Assembly (NCBI GenBank): GCA_030220185.1
Contig: JASPKZ010009726.1
Coordinates: 24,615-88,614 of the forward strand
Reading direction: 5' to 3'
Length of the DNA: 64,000 bases
Source: Diploptera punctata
Taxonomy: Eukaryota > Arthropoda > Insecta > Blattodea > Blaberidae
How positions within the stretch are numbered: the first letter of the stretch is position 1; every line of letters begins with the position of its first letter. A model generated the notes under the pieces. The model searched no databases. It was given only the letters and a program-made list of their open reading frames with translations, and was not told the DNA's origin. The position numbers and the translations under genes were made by a program. Below, piece by piece: positions 20,858 through 33,000 of this stretch.

Positions 20858-22324
20858 CGTGTCCACAAATATCATCATCATTATTTAAACTACTACTACA
20901 TCGCTTTGGATAATAGTATCTACATGAAATTGGTAACAATCAAAGGAGAAACTCAAAAACTTTTTGTTATACCTCATAGACATTGAATGTGGCCCCCACG
21001 AGTGATGCTACAGACATCGAGGCGATATTCCCATTCTCGCCACACACCCTCCAACATATGTTAAGAAATGTACTGGATGGCAGCAATGATACGAAGCTGG
21101 ATTTCTTTGCAGATTTTGAGGCAATGTGGGTACATAGGCACGATCTTTTATGTAACCCCACAAAAGAAGTCAAAGACCGTCAAGTCAGGTGACTTCGGTG
21201 GTATCTTGTAGAAAACATTATCATCATCATCGGCACGTCCACTCTATCTTCCTGGAAGCCGGTCATTCAGATGCTCCCGAACATGCAAATTTCAATGAGG
21301 AGGTGTTCCATCTCGCTGGAAAAGATATTCATTGCCTTCTTCTTGTTCAATTTGTGGAAATAACCATTCAGTAAGCATATCAAGTAGTTTGCACCGTTGA
21401 CAGTGGCCTCTAGAAAGAAAAATAGGCCATAGACTTTACGTTTCGATACCGCACAAAATACATTCACTTTAGGGGAGTCTCTTTCAACTTCCACAATGGT
21501 GTTTGGATTATCACTCCCCCAAATTCTAACATTATGCCTGTTCACTTTTCCACTAATCTGGAAAGTTGTCTCATCACTGAAAATTATTTTTTCTGACAGT
21601 TCTTCATTATCCTCCGTTAGTGCCATGAAATGCTCAGTGGAATTTAATCGCTTTGCATGGTCATCAGATTTCAACTTACGCACTAATTGGAGTTTGTAGG
21701 CGTGGAACTTCAGTCGTGTACGTAGCATCTTAGATACGGTGGATTTAGGGGTGTTAATTGTTGACTAGCTCTACGGACAGACTTATTGGGACTACGCAAT
21801 AAATGTCTCCCGCACTTTATCCACAAACCCAGCATCGGCAGATCGTCTCCCTGAATGGCTTTTCCTTTGAATACATATGCAGCCACGATCCACAAAATCA
21901 CGGCAAAACTTCAAAACTGACTTGGGTGCAGGAGTCTGATGTTGAAACTTTCGCCTAAAAGCACGCTGAACCAGCACCGGATTCTGCGTTGTGTGATGTT
22001 CCAAAACACACCTACTGTGTTCTTAGGGGTTCGCCATAACTCCTTAAAACTTATTTAATAACAACACAGTTTCAAAAGCACAACAAACATTCACATTTAA
22101 CCTGTCTGCTAAACATTCAACAAATAACCCATATCGACAACAAGAAACATGACTTAATTTAGTTTAGTGTCTGTATTGTTGTGCGTTATTCTCCATTGTT
22201 GACATTGTTAACATGCCCAAAACATTTTGAGTTTATCTTTTGATTGTAACCAATTTCATTTAGATACGATTATCCAAAGCGAAAAAGTAGTAGTTTAAAT
22301 TATGATACTATATTTGTGGACACG
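20858..22324 (-). mobile_element. Mariner-like transposon (DUF4817 type)
   Basis: Ends are inverted repeats starting cgtgtccacaaatat, followed by matching 'taaactactac', 'cgctttggataat' and 'gaaattggt.acaatcaaa' segments, over ~100 bp. It is 1.47 kb long, flanked by TATA-rich sequence on both sides. The transposase gene lies on the minus strand and fills most of the interior. Confidence 0.88.
20960..22037 (-). pseudogene. Mariner-like transposase, broken
   Basis: From ATG at 22037 reading leftwards: the helix-turn-helix block RCVLEHHTTQNPVLVQRAFR then RKFQ..PAPKSVLKF..FVDRGCI, as in insect transposases with a DUF4817 N-terminus. Then RLKFHAYKLQLVRKL, IIFSDETTFQISGKVNRHN (first catalytic Asp, ~21580) and PPKSPDLTVFDFF (third, ~21195). 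I cannot find the usual second Asp block (DGAPPH-like); a catcatcatcgg run near 21220 marks disturbed sequence. Defects: TAA at codon 5, frameshifts near 21800 and 21735, and several stops after 21170. Not functional. Confidence 0.85.
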
Positions 22325-23028
22325 TTATATATTAAATAATACTGGGATTGCTCTAAAGACTTACTGAAGTTGTTACATATCAATACGTGTAATTGCTCAC
22401 CTGCCGCCGACGTGGCTACTGCCGCATGTGGTTCCTGAAATTCTGCCGCAACAAATACTGTTGTTTTTCCCGCTACCAGCCGCCCAGTGCACAGTGATAT
22501 AAAATGTCAAAGAATCAGCAAACTTTTTACTTTACGGTAGAGGGGAACATGTGAACAATTTACTACACAAGCACAAGTAGATGAGGTACAAATCCATCAA
22601 ATAGATTAACCGTTATACAAATTATTACACTAATTTTCGGGCGATTAAATTAAGCATTAAAAACCTGAATTTTTATTCCACATTTTGGTCAAACTATTGA
22701 CACATTATCTGTCAATTATATTAATGTAACTCAACACGTATAATTGTGCCAAACAGAATTACGCATTCATATTATTGAAGAGGGAGCCTTGTCAAGCTCG
22801 AAGAGCCGTGAAACTCGAAGACCCCGTAAAGACTCGAAGATCCCGTGAAGTTCTAGGACACCTTGAAGCTCGACGAGCCCGAGGTGCCTGAGATTTCGAG
22901 TGTCATCAACACCATGGGTATAAGTAATATTAAAAACTGGAGTGGATGGATAAAGACGAATGGAGAAGGTAAATTAAACTTTAGGCAAGGAAGATGTGTA
23001 AACTTTGAAAATCTGTAAATAAATAAAT

Positions 23029-23116
<88 letters not shown>

Positions 23117-23902
23117 GCTTTCTAAATTAATACGCCTATCTATATTTATAGTTTAATATATTTTTCCATGTCTCTCGCAAATAAGTTGTTAGCCATTAAC
23201 TAATATATTACGTGTAACAACTGATTACAAGTCCTGGCACAAATTATTCCGAGCCAGATTTTAGTATGCAGTTATAATTTTTAATCTTACTCATGTGGAT
23301 GAATTTCGGTGCCAAATAGTTAGTTCCAGATTTTTGCCGATTTTTTCACATTGTGGATCACTGTGCAGTGATTATTGTATCGTCGTTTCTCACGCCATCC
23401 CTAGAACAAGAATAAATTATTAGTATTTTTGTTTAATTACACACAAAAACAAAGAATTACTCACAGGCTCGAAATGTATCAATAACTATGTTTTCGGAAT
23501 CGCAGAAGACGAAAATGATATTAGTTTTATCCAATCACCTAACCGGAGTCAGATATTTCGACGACAACCTTTAACAGAAGTGATCGTTTCCGTGAGAGTC
23601 GCAGGCGCTATTGTCTCTCAAACTGGTCACCCTTCTTTTTCTTTTGCGCGGTTTTATTTCTCTTAGGGATTGTTAAGCCCTCAGGAATACACAGGTATAC
23701 AAAATTTCCTGATTGCCACTACCAAATATGTGAAGTAATGGCTTGTAATACCTCGTTCCGTGCAGTTTGTCTTACATTAGATCATTGTGATTGTGAAGTG
23801 TCTATATATGCGTTATTGTGTATCATTATAAAGAAATTGAATTAAAACAATCTACTATAATATATTTTAATACGTAAGATTTAGTGTTTTTATAATTTTG
23901 CA
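22325..23902. other. No gene seen; (TTA)n microsatellite
   Basis: A perfect-looking TTA/ATT trinucleotide run covers ~23032-23116. Near 22790-22890 there is an imperfect repeat of 'ctcgaagagcccgtgaag'-like phrases. Positions 23560-23900 are the 5' flank of the gene relic at 23903 and might hold its promoter or terminal repeat. Confidence 0.55.
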
Positions 23903-24444
23903 ATGTCTCGCCGCTGTAAGAATTCTCCTAATTTATCCTGTTACGTTTGTGGGGAATATTGTACAAAATCTCAGCGCAGAACTAGTTATAAAGGCGTGCA
24001 GTTTATATTTCGGGAACTATAGTAAATTTGGAGATATTGATAAATATTGGGCCCCCAATTTTTGCTGTACAATCTGCCAAAGGATTTTAATAAGGCGGTT
24101 AAAAGGTTCGCATTCGTGCATGCCATTTGCCATTCCAATGTTGTGGAGGGAACCTTCGGACCACATCACTGACTTATTTCTGTGCGGTCAATATATCTGG
24201 TTTCACTTTAAAAAAGAAGCATTCTGTTCAGTATTCAAATATGCAGTCAGCCATGCGACCTGTTAAACATAGTGATTCTTCACCGAACTTGGGTGACGTC
24301 AGTGATGAACATGGCGAAAGGTTCCACGAAGACATTTTAGAAATGGAAAGGCGTTATAAAGGGAAACCAGTGACCAACATGCTTGCTGATTACTGCTGGC
24401 ATCTTATCGGCGTAATTCATCCAGGAAGAAGTTTTGAAAGGTGA
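23903..24444 (+). pseudogene. Internally deleted copy of an uncharacterised arthropod family
   Basis: ATG at 23903 opens MSRRCKNSPNLSCYVCGEYC, a Cys-rich, probably zinc-binding N-terminus. It continues after a frameshift (~23990) with SLYFGNYSKFGDIDKYWAPN, CCTICQRI and MPFAIPMLWREP, and after a second shift (~24170) with YFCAVNISGF..NMQSAMRPVKHSD. It then passes directly into NLGDVSDEHGERFHEDILEM, ERRYKGKPVTNMLADYCWHL and a stop at 24442. From memory, the N-terminal and SDEHGERFHxD blocks belong to opposite ends of one long predicted protein, repeated in arthropod genomes with no assigned function. If so, several hundred codons between them are missing here. It may be a non-autonomous mobile element or a processed relic. 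Confidence 0.65.
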
Positions 24445-24917
24445 GATTTTTGCTACAATTTAAGCATGTGTTGTAACGTAACTACTTATTTATTCTTCTT
24501 AGAAAAAAAATAACTTTTTGGATCTTATGTGATTTGGTTTTACATAGATCAATTGCTTCTAGCAATATTATTGCAAAAAAATGAAACTAAGTGCAGATAA
24601 GCAATAATATGCGAAATATAACGAAAAACGTTGAACACTCCTCGCAAAAAAACTGTTAGGTGATAGAGAAAAACGGACTTCAAATTCAAAATCAGCGCAT
24701 TGCAATTAACTAAAATCACCTATTTTCATTTCTGCGAGCGACAAAAAGTTCAAATTTGTTGTTGAGTGTTATCAGTTGTTGGACAACAGCCTACATAACA
24801 AAATGTGTAGTTAACTTTTGTTTTGAATTGTCACAAATATCTTTAACTAAAAGAAAAGTGTATAAAACAGGTAGACTTACGTAATATCCAGCAAATGCAC
24901 GAACACACAGCTGATAA

Positions 24918-24990
24918 TCCAGAACAAACATTTATTTTTTCTTATACATATTCTCTATTATTACCAGACGTAGCGGGAAATATATATATC
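24918..24990. repeat. Split-tRNA repeat fragment
   Basis: 'acaaacatttattttttctt' and 'ctctattattaccagacgta' followed by gcgggaaatatatat is the complement of the array spacer and the start of a 3' half. The unit is cut there by the SINE-B that follows. Confidence 0.7.
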
Positions 24991-24992
24991 TA

Positions 24993-25334
24993 TCCACCGC
25001 TGTGGTCTCGAGGTAGCGTGCTGCCTTGTCACGCAGCGGGCTCGGGTTCGATCCCCGGTCGGGGCAGTTTTTCTGTATGAGGTTTTTATCGGGGCTTTCC
25101 CTCAACTGTATGACAAATGTCAGGAAAACTTTAAGGCCCAAACGGTCCCCGAAATCATATGGCCATCATCCTTATCATCATCATCCTTATCATCATCATC
25201 ATCATCATCCTTCACCGGTGTGGAAAGCAACGGGAAGCTACCACGTCTACAATTCCCTGGTAAAGCTGCAAGCATAGCATGGAAATGCTATGATTGCAGT
25301 GAAGGACTTGCCCTCGGGCAGAATTACTATGGAT

Positions 25335-25337
<3 letters not shown>
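24993..25337 (+). mobile_element. SINE-B, full-length
   Basis: tRNA-like head (tccaccgctgtggtctcgag, then gggttcgatccccggtcggg) with A and B boxes; body with 'aaggcccaaacggtccccga'; a run of catcat repeats; and the full 3' end 'ggaaagcaacgggaagctac..ctatgattgcagtgaaggac..cagaattactatggatgg'. A (TA)n tract at 25338-25377 follows directly, inherited from the split-tRNA target or from the SINE tail. Confidence 0.93.
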
Positions 25338-25378
<41 letters not shown>

Positions 25379-25592
25379 CGCGAACAAAAAAAAAAGGTAG
25401 CGCGTTTGAAAGCAAAGCTATTTAGTCAAGACTTGATAATAATAGCTTTGTAATAGAAACTTTGACGATTTTAAAATGTTTGGAATTATAGTGATAATAT
25501 ATGTATCAACTGTGACAAATGGACTGCGAATGCGTAAGTCGTTCCATTAACTTATACAAATTAATATAACATTAAAATAATCTATAATTAAC

Positions 25593-26690
25593 TCACTGGC
25601 TCTATCGAATCCGTAGGTTCACGGACGGACGGACATAAGCTATCCATATATCCCTATTCTGAGCTAATGTTTTCCATTCATCCACTGTATAATCTACTTC
25701 CCGCAAAACATGCATAATTTTATTCTCACACCTCATTCTTGATCTAACAACTGGGCGTTTTCCGTCTGGTTTTCCTACAAGAATCATCCATGCAACTCTT
25801 TGATCCCCATATGTGCCACATGTCCTGCCCATAGCAATCTACGAGACTTAACTGTTCTTATTATATCAGGCTTCTTATACATATCATGTAGCTCACCATT
25901 ATGTAGTTTAAACCGTTCATCTCTTCTTCTTTTTTTTTTTGCGCAAAAAGTTTCTTAAGAACTTTATTCTCAAACACTCGTAATCTTCTTTCCACCATTA
26001 AAGTAATAGTCCATGTTTCGCATCCATGTAATATAACTGGCAGAATAACTGTTTTATTTATTTTCAGTTTAACATTTTTCAAAGGAGTTGGGATGGCGAG
26101 AGTTCCTGAAATATATAACAGGATGCATTTCCAGAATGCAACCTGCGTTTAACTTCCTTGTGCATCTCATTCCTATTTGTAATTATTAATGTTCCTAGAT
26201 AATTGAAATCAGCCACTTCTTCAAAATTTCCTTCATTTGTTATTAGTTGTCCATCTCAACTATAAACGCATTTCTATGTGTGAACATATATTTAGTTTTA
26301 TTTATATTAATTCCAGCCCCAATTTCGTAGTGTTACTCAATAGTGTGTGCGTGTTGGCCTTTAATATCTCCCCGCTATCGCTCAAAAATACCATATCATC
26401 AGCATAAATTTACAGCCTATTACTAGCATTGAGTTGTAGGCTTTCTTCATTTTCCAAAGATTCAGTTGCATGCTCTAATATAAAATTGAATAGTAGAGGA
26501 GATAATGCATCCCCTTGCTTTACCCCATTGTGAATTTCTAAATTATCCGAAAACTGTTTGCCTACAAACACCCTACTCTCTGTTCCATTTAGACACATTC
26601 GTATAAGTCTAACAAACATTTTAGGAATTCCGAACTCCAGCAGCATACTGTATAACTTCTCCCTGTTAACCGAATGTAGGCCTTTTTCTA
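25593..26690 (-). pseudogene. LINE-A reverse transcriptase copy, degenerate
   Basis: Collinear with 4650-5750. Reading leftwards: LLEFGIPKMFVRLIRMCLNG (~26645), GVKQGDALSPLLFNF (~26535), the YADD region at ~26400 with the frame broken, YGCETW changed to HGCETWTI (~26020), RVFENKVLKKLFAQKK with an inserted AG/T run (~25935) and the C-terminal QRVAWMILVGKPDGKRPVVR. The 3' tail with gttcgatag..cagtgagt lies at 25593-25615. Multiple frameshifts; not functional. The upper end runs into a TA tract at 26692. Confidence 0.85.
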
Positions 26691-26691
26691 G

Positions 26692-26785
26692 TATATATAT
26701 ATATATATATAGAACTTAAAACTATATTTTTGACATTTGACAATGAAGGCAAATATGACATGAAAAAAAAATAATTGCCTGAGTG

Positions 26786-26830
<45 letters not shown>

Positions 26831-27116
26831 AATAAATGTTGGGTGTTAGGATTCCTGAGTAACTCAGATGATTGGAGCACTAAACGTACAGAGTTTAGAA
26901 ACTCGGCTTCAAATCCCGACACAGACATTTATTTGTTTTTCATGTCATATTTACCTTCATTGACATAAGTCAAAAATGCAGTTATAACATCTAACTATAG
27001 CTACAAGCGTTACTGCTATAAGTAAATATTCTCTTTAAATATGCTTACTTGTTACAGTGGCCATTAGATGTCTATTGGAATGATATCCCACTACCTCTCG
27101 TGCAAATTGATAATAC

Positions 27117-27176
<60 letters not shown>

Positions 27177-27310
27177 ATATAAAAAAAGAAAGGTTTGAGT
27201 TAGGATTCCTGAGTAGCTCAGATGGTTAGAAGCCTAAATGAACAGAGTTTAGAAACTCGGGTTTAAATCCCGACTCAGGCATTTATTTTACTTTTCATAT
27301 CATATATGTA
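26692..27310. repeat. tRNA-like SINE copies with TA tracts, second subfamily
   Basis: A relative of the split-tRNA repeat. There is an antisense tail and head stub (26730-26790, ending gcctgagtgggga) running into (TA)n at 26790-26826. A sense head follows at 26850-26930 (attcctgagtaactcagatg..cttcaaatcccgacacagac) with its tail to ~26990. After TG/TA tracts at 27117-27180 a second complete sense head lies at 27206-27283 (tcctgagtagctcagatggt..gtttaaatcccgactcaggc). The A and B boxes are clear. As in the main array, the TA run begins inside the head at gggaTAT. Confidence 0.75.
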
Positions 27311-27800
27311 TATATGTCTGTCCTTTGCAGAGTTCTAAAACCGTTCAACCAATCTTCGTGAACATGTTATATGTAGGTTTTGAGATGCGCGAGTGATCAG
27401 CCGTCATCCATTGTGTGTTTAAATAAATACGTGTAGGAGTTCACCTGAAACGAAAATTAAAAAAAAAACAGTGTAGCGTTCACATTGTTCTATGTTTGAC
27501 AACGAAACTCAGAATATTCTATTAAACTAACGTAGGTAGGAATTGTCAAGAAAGAGAGCGAAATCCTACAGTTAGAAGTATTCGTTTATTAAAACAATAA
27601 GGAATTGAAAATTGCCTAAACTACTGGACCGGTTTTTATTTTTATTTTTTTAGAGTATCCCGGGATGGTTTACATTCAAAAGTGGACCCCGTAGATGGCG
27701 CTGCGATCGGGTTATAGGATTTTTAGGTCAAAATTGTAGTCACCTGCATTATCGGGATATTCCACGCGACTACAATGTGACGTCATAGTGCAAGCTTCTT
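27311..27800 (+). mobile_element. Helitron-like remnants
   Basis: Phrases shared with the Helitron-like copies at 3055 and 44346 occur in the same order: 'gtaggagttcacctgaaacg', 'gttcacattgttctatgttt..acaacgaaactcag', 'attctattaaa', and 'gagagcgaaatcctacagtt'. A further 'aactactggaccggttttta' start-like segment lies at 27617. No complete 5' or 3' end is present. Confidence 0.5.
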
Positions 27801-28133
27801 GAGCCATAACATATGGCAGTGAGGAGTTTTCTTGCGAACTTATTAATTTGTAAATTTTACGGTAAAGAAGTTACTTAGCCTATATTTTTTTCGTCTGGCC
27901 ATGAGAACGTCTAACGTGTCCGCTAGTATAGGGAGTAGACTATTGGGAGGTGAGGACTATTGACCAGTCTCGATCCCCATTCAAAGTTCAGACCAAATAC
28001 AATTTTAAATAATTCTCTTTCGACTTAAAGACAATTGGTTTGTCCTCGACTGCCAACAAGGCTGTTACCTACCTTACAGCATAACGTGGTTTGATATTTG
28101 GTTTAGTTAGTAATTGTCAATCAAGTGAACTAT

Positions 28134-28472
28134 CAATCCATAGTAATTCTGCTCGAAGGCAGGTCCTTCACTGCAATCACAGCATTTTCATGCTATGCTT
28201 GCAGCTTTACTAGGGAATTGTGTAGGTGTGGTAGCTTCCCGTTGCTTTCCACACCGGTGAAGGATGATAATGATAATGGTAGGATGATAATGATAATGAT
28301 GGCCATATGATTTCGGGGACCGTTTGGGCCTTAAAGTTTTCCTGACATTTGTCTTACAGGTGAGGAAAAACCCCGATAAAAGCCTCACCCAGAAAAACTG
28401 CCCCGACCGGGGATCGAACCCGGGCCTGCTGCGTGACAAGGCAGCACGCTACCTCGAGACCACAGCGGTGGA
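28134..28472 (-). mobile_element. SINE-B, full-length, with target-site duplication
   Basis: Complement of the SINE-B at 24993, with the tRNA-like head at the right end (cctcgagaccacagcggtgg). Flanked by an exact 12-bp duplication caagtgaactat at 28122-28133 and 28473-28484. This defines the insertion unambiguously and shows transposition by target-primed reverse transcription. Confidence 0.95.
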
Positions 28473-28519
28473 CAAGTGAACTATAAACCTTGTAAATTAC
28501 TGTGAACTACATAATTTCA

Positions 28520-28690
28520 TGTCAGTTTAGTGGTGATGTTCCTTATCTCTAGTCCGAAGGTCGTAGGTTCAAACCCGACCGTTTCCAAGGGAAAATTCCT
28601 CCGGGAGGGACGTTTAGCCGTGGGATCTGAGTCTGAAGATTTTCAGGCTCGTAAAATAATTTGATGTTTATGGGATGATTGTCTACATAA
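28520..28690 (+). mobile_element. SINE-D copy
   Basis: tRNA-like B box (aggttcaaacccgaccg) followed by 'attcctccgggagggacgtt' and 'gaagattttcaggctcgtaa'. The same order is found at 33955-34180. The A-box half is diverged (gtggtgatgttcctta). Confidence 0.7.
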
Positions 28691-29256
28691 TTTAGCGAAT
28701 AATAATTTACACACACGCACACATATATATAGCCTATATATAAATCCCATATATAATTTATCCGTATTTCCTTGTCATCAGCTTACTTTACACCTTCTCG
28801 CTCCTCTTTTGTCGACGGCGCTAAACGTGAACTTGATTCTCGGCGACTCCGAAATGCGGTTTTGAACTAAATATGAGTGGTTTTAAATCCCTGTGGAGAA
28901 TCAACTTACGACTACAAAGACAATAGATTCAATACTAATCTCGGTCCGTTTTTACTTTTTATTTTTCTTCCCATCTCGCTCCCTCTTATGGAAACTATAC
29001 GTAAAAAGTTGAACTTAAATTTAATCGTTTTCGACACTAGTATCCGTCGTATTACATTGTTTTTACACGTCATATTCCTGAGGGTGCTAGTGGTCTCTAA
29101 CCCCTCAAAATGTAGGTGATGCGCGTTCAGACAAATTTATTTAACAAACGTCAAACTTTCACATTTCTAATTACTCAGATTTGTTTTGTTTATTCTTCCG
29201 TCCATGACTGATCTATTTGCTGTATTTTATTATGATACTATATTAAACAGTACCAA
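28691..29256. other. No gene seen
   Basis: Short CA/TA runs at 28712-28745. The reading frame at 28877-29119 has no recognisable motif. Confidence 0.45.
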
Positions 29257-29440
29257 CTAAATTGGAAACACCATCTTGAAAGAATGACTTCAAATCGGAT
29301 CCCCAAAGCTGTTTATAATTATATACCAAGAGGACGAAGATCACCGGGCCGTCCTATGAAACGCTGGAGGGAAAATTTTCTATAGGATCGTAACAGGCCT
29401 TGGCCTAATACTTGGAAGGAAAAAGAAGAAGACCATATTT
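29257..29440 (+). mobile_element. LINE 3' end of another family
   Basis: Reads WKHHLERMTSNRIPKAVYNY then PRGRRSPGRPMKRWRENF, the C-terminal tail typical of RT ORFs in RTE/Jockey-like LINEs, with a stop just after. A short 'gaagaagacc' run may be the 3' tail. Related to the 3' end at 60120-60440. Only ~60 codons remain. Confidence 0.7.
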
Positions 29441-30089
29441 AATATTTCACCATTAAAAGTAAATTAAGGTATATATTGTGATAAAAGTATAATAAATGTA
29501 TCTAGAAGTAAGTTACGGAGCAAAAAGCGTACATCCGATTTCGAAATAATTTTGCTTTTAAAATGAAACTTAGACACGTCCAACAATAAAACATAAAACA
29601 TTACACAACGTCCATAAATAAATCTGAAAAATAACAATTTACACGTAACTTAACAATTATGATTCTGAAGTCTGAGGACAAAATGATAAACATTAAGCAG
29701 TAGTGTAACTTGATAATGACAATAACATCCTCAACTCGTGTTCAACGTAGCGATGAGATGAGATGAAGCCCCTATATTTATAGAAGTCTGAACGATAAGT
29801 GTGACGATGAGTATGGAGAAATCCTGTGGCAGGGGAAACGGTAGAAACCTACTAACATATAATTACTAATGAAGATGATTATATTAAAATGTGTATATCC
29901 CAAATAATTACATAACCTGGAGCTCATAAATAAAATAATCAATAGACGGAAGAAAATAACTGACCTGGAAACTTTCATATAATTAATAATATAGAAAATG
30001 AATAGGGGAGCAAATGGTTGGTACGGCCTCGAGAAGGGTACAGATGCCGACTATGTATACCTTAATAAATCTCGAGTAATGCCACTGTG
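29441..30089. other. No gene seen
   Basis: AT-rich; 'gagatgagatgaagcccc' at 29753 and scattered SINE-like words only. No coding resemblance. Confidence 0.45.
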
Positions 30090-33000
30090 ACTTTTTAGCA
30101 GCTCTGCCAGGAAGTCCTAATTCTACGTTCTCGTCGTGCTCCCTGACTACAGTCTTAATAGAGTGTAGCTAACAGGATGGGACGAAAGGCGATTCTCAGC
30201 GCCTTAAAACTGAGACCTGTCGGCTAAGGGAGCAAACCCTAAAAAAAAACCCAGGTCCTCCGTGTCTGGGGGTTAGGCGTCAGGCTGGCAACTGGCCCTG
30301 GAAAAAAGTATATCGCTACGTACTTCAGTAAAATATGTCAGCCGCATGGATTTAAATGTGACAGACTTAAGCTACTAAAACGGACCTTTGCTATTGGCAC
30401 ATGGAATGTTCAAGGCTTGAACACTAAAGAACAAGAAGTAATGGATGATATTACAGCAATGAATGCAGATATTATTGTGCTCTCAGAAACAAAAAAGAAA
30501 AGGAAAGTACAGGAAAAATTAGGAAATTATACACATATCTGGAGTGGAGTACCAAAAACTAGTAGAGCAAAAAGAGGTATATCCATTTTGATAAAAAATA
30601 AGTTGGTAAAAAATATAGTGTCTTGGGAAGAAATTGATAAAAAAATTATTAAATTAAATCTCAAACTTTTTGGGATAGAGCTTATAATAATAGGAGTATA
30701 TGCCATAAGTATATGAGGATGCAACAACCATAGAGAAAAATTTTTTTTGACAAATTGTCAGAAATGTTGGAAAATAAAAAAAAACATCAAGAAGTAATAA
30801 TAACAGGAGATTTTAATAGTCGAGTAGGAAGTAGAATGAGAGATGAAGTGATTGGACCATTTGGGAAAAAGTGGAAAATGACAATGGAGATAGATTGATA
30901 AGTTTATGTAAACAACATGGCTATATGATAATGAATAGTTTCTTCCAAGGATATACATAAATACACATGCGAACAGCCAACAAAAAGTCTCAAATCAATA
31001 ATTGATTATATAATTGTGATACAAAAACATGATATGATAGTGAATGATGTTAGAGTGTATAGAAAACCAGATTGCGGAAGTGACCATTATATACTTTTGG
31101 GAAAATTTATATTAACAAGTAGGAAAAAACAAAATATTGAAGTAACGGAAGACAGAATAAATACAACCCTTTTGAATGAACAAAGATATAAAGTAAGTTT
31201 ACTCTATGACGAGAGTATAAAACATCTTTTTCATTCAAGATTAAAATAAAAACTTAATTTAAATTTAAATAAATCTGCAGTGGAAATGTATGATCAATTA
31301 AAGGAAAGTATACATTCAGCAGCTTTAGAAGCACTTGGGAAAGAAAATGTAGAATTAAAAAGAAATAATGAGTGGTTTAATCACGATATTAAAAAATTAG
31401 TAGAAGAAAAAAAGAAAGCAAGGATGAAATGGTTATCAGATCACTCAACAACATCTCGAAATGAATATATCACTTTAAAACATAAAACAAAGGCGGAAGT
31501 GAGAAGAACAAAAAATGAGTACTGGGATAATATATACTCGAATGTAGATCATTCAATTGGATATGCTAGATCCAAAGAATCGTGGAAAACATTACAAAAT
31601 ATCAGGGAATCAGAAAGAAAGAAGATAAATATTGAGTTGATACGACCATCAGAATGGATGCAACATTATAAAGGTTTACTTCAAGAAAATAGAAATGAGA
31701 TTCAACGTCAAGATACGGATGTAGAATATAAATTTGACACTCCAGAGATAACAGAAGATGAAGTAAAAAGAGCTTTGAAACAGGCAAAAAATGGAAGAGC
31801 ACCAGGACCAGGAAATATTCAGACGGAACTCCTATAACATGGAGGAGATATTTTAGTAATATTTTTAACAAAAAGTTTTAATAAAATTTAAATTGGAAAC
31901 GATATCCCAGAAGACTAGAATTTATCGTACATTACTCCTATTTTTAAAGAAGGTGATAAAAAACTGTGTTCCAATTATAGAGGTATAAGCGTTATATCTT
32001 CAATAGCTAGGATTTTTACTAAAATTATAAATTTTAAACTTAAGGAGATAAAAGATAACTTAAGAGAAAAACAGTGTGGAATCTGGAGTGGAAGATCATG
32101 TATTGATAATATTTTCTGTATTAGACAATTACAAGAGAAAATCCTAGCAAAAAATAAAGAACTACATATGACCTTTATAGATTTAGAGGTGGCATATGAT
32201 AGTGTACCTCGACAATTGTTATGGACGGCAATGAGAAATTTGAATATCTGTGATAAATGGATTAATATTGTTTGGAAGATCTATAGTAATACAAAAGCTA
32301 AAGTAAAAATACAGAATAATTTAACAGAGGAATTCACAGTGAATAAAGGCCTTAAGCAGGGATGCAGTTTGTCACCAATTCTTCTAAACATTTATTTAGA
32401 CCAGGCTCTTAACTTATGGTATAAAACATGTTCTGAAATGGTTATTCCTATAGGAGGAAAAGTATTGCATTCATTGTTGTTTGCAGATGATCAAATAATT
32501 TTTGCAGGGGATGAAGATGTTATGAAATATATTATAAGGAAACAAATGGAAGAATATAAAAAATGGGGACTGAATATAAATTTACAGAAAACAGAATACA
32601 TGTGTTTGGGAAAGGATGTGGGTGACCTCATACTTGAAACAGGGAAAATAAAAAATGTGAATTTTTTAAATATCTTGGGTCAATAATTACAATTTTAAGT
32701 ACCTGTGAGAGAGATGTAGAGACTAAAATTGCAATGGCAAAAAATGCAACTAAAACATTACATGGAATAATTTGGAACAAAAATATCACAAAGGAAACTA
32801 AAATGAAAATTTATAAGAACATAATACAGAATATTTTGTCATATGGAAGTGAAACTTGGTCTTTGACGGAAGTACAAAAAATGTAATTACAACAGTTGGA
32901 TTTGATTATTTTAGAAGAAGCCTCCAAAAAACAAGACAGGGTAAAATAAGAAATGAATTCCTTTGGAGAGAAATGAATGTCACCACATCGGTTATTAAGA

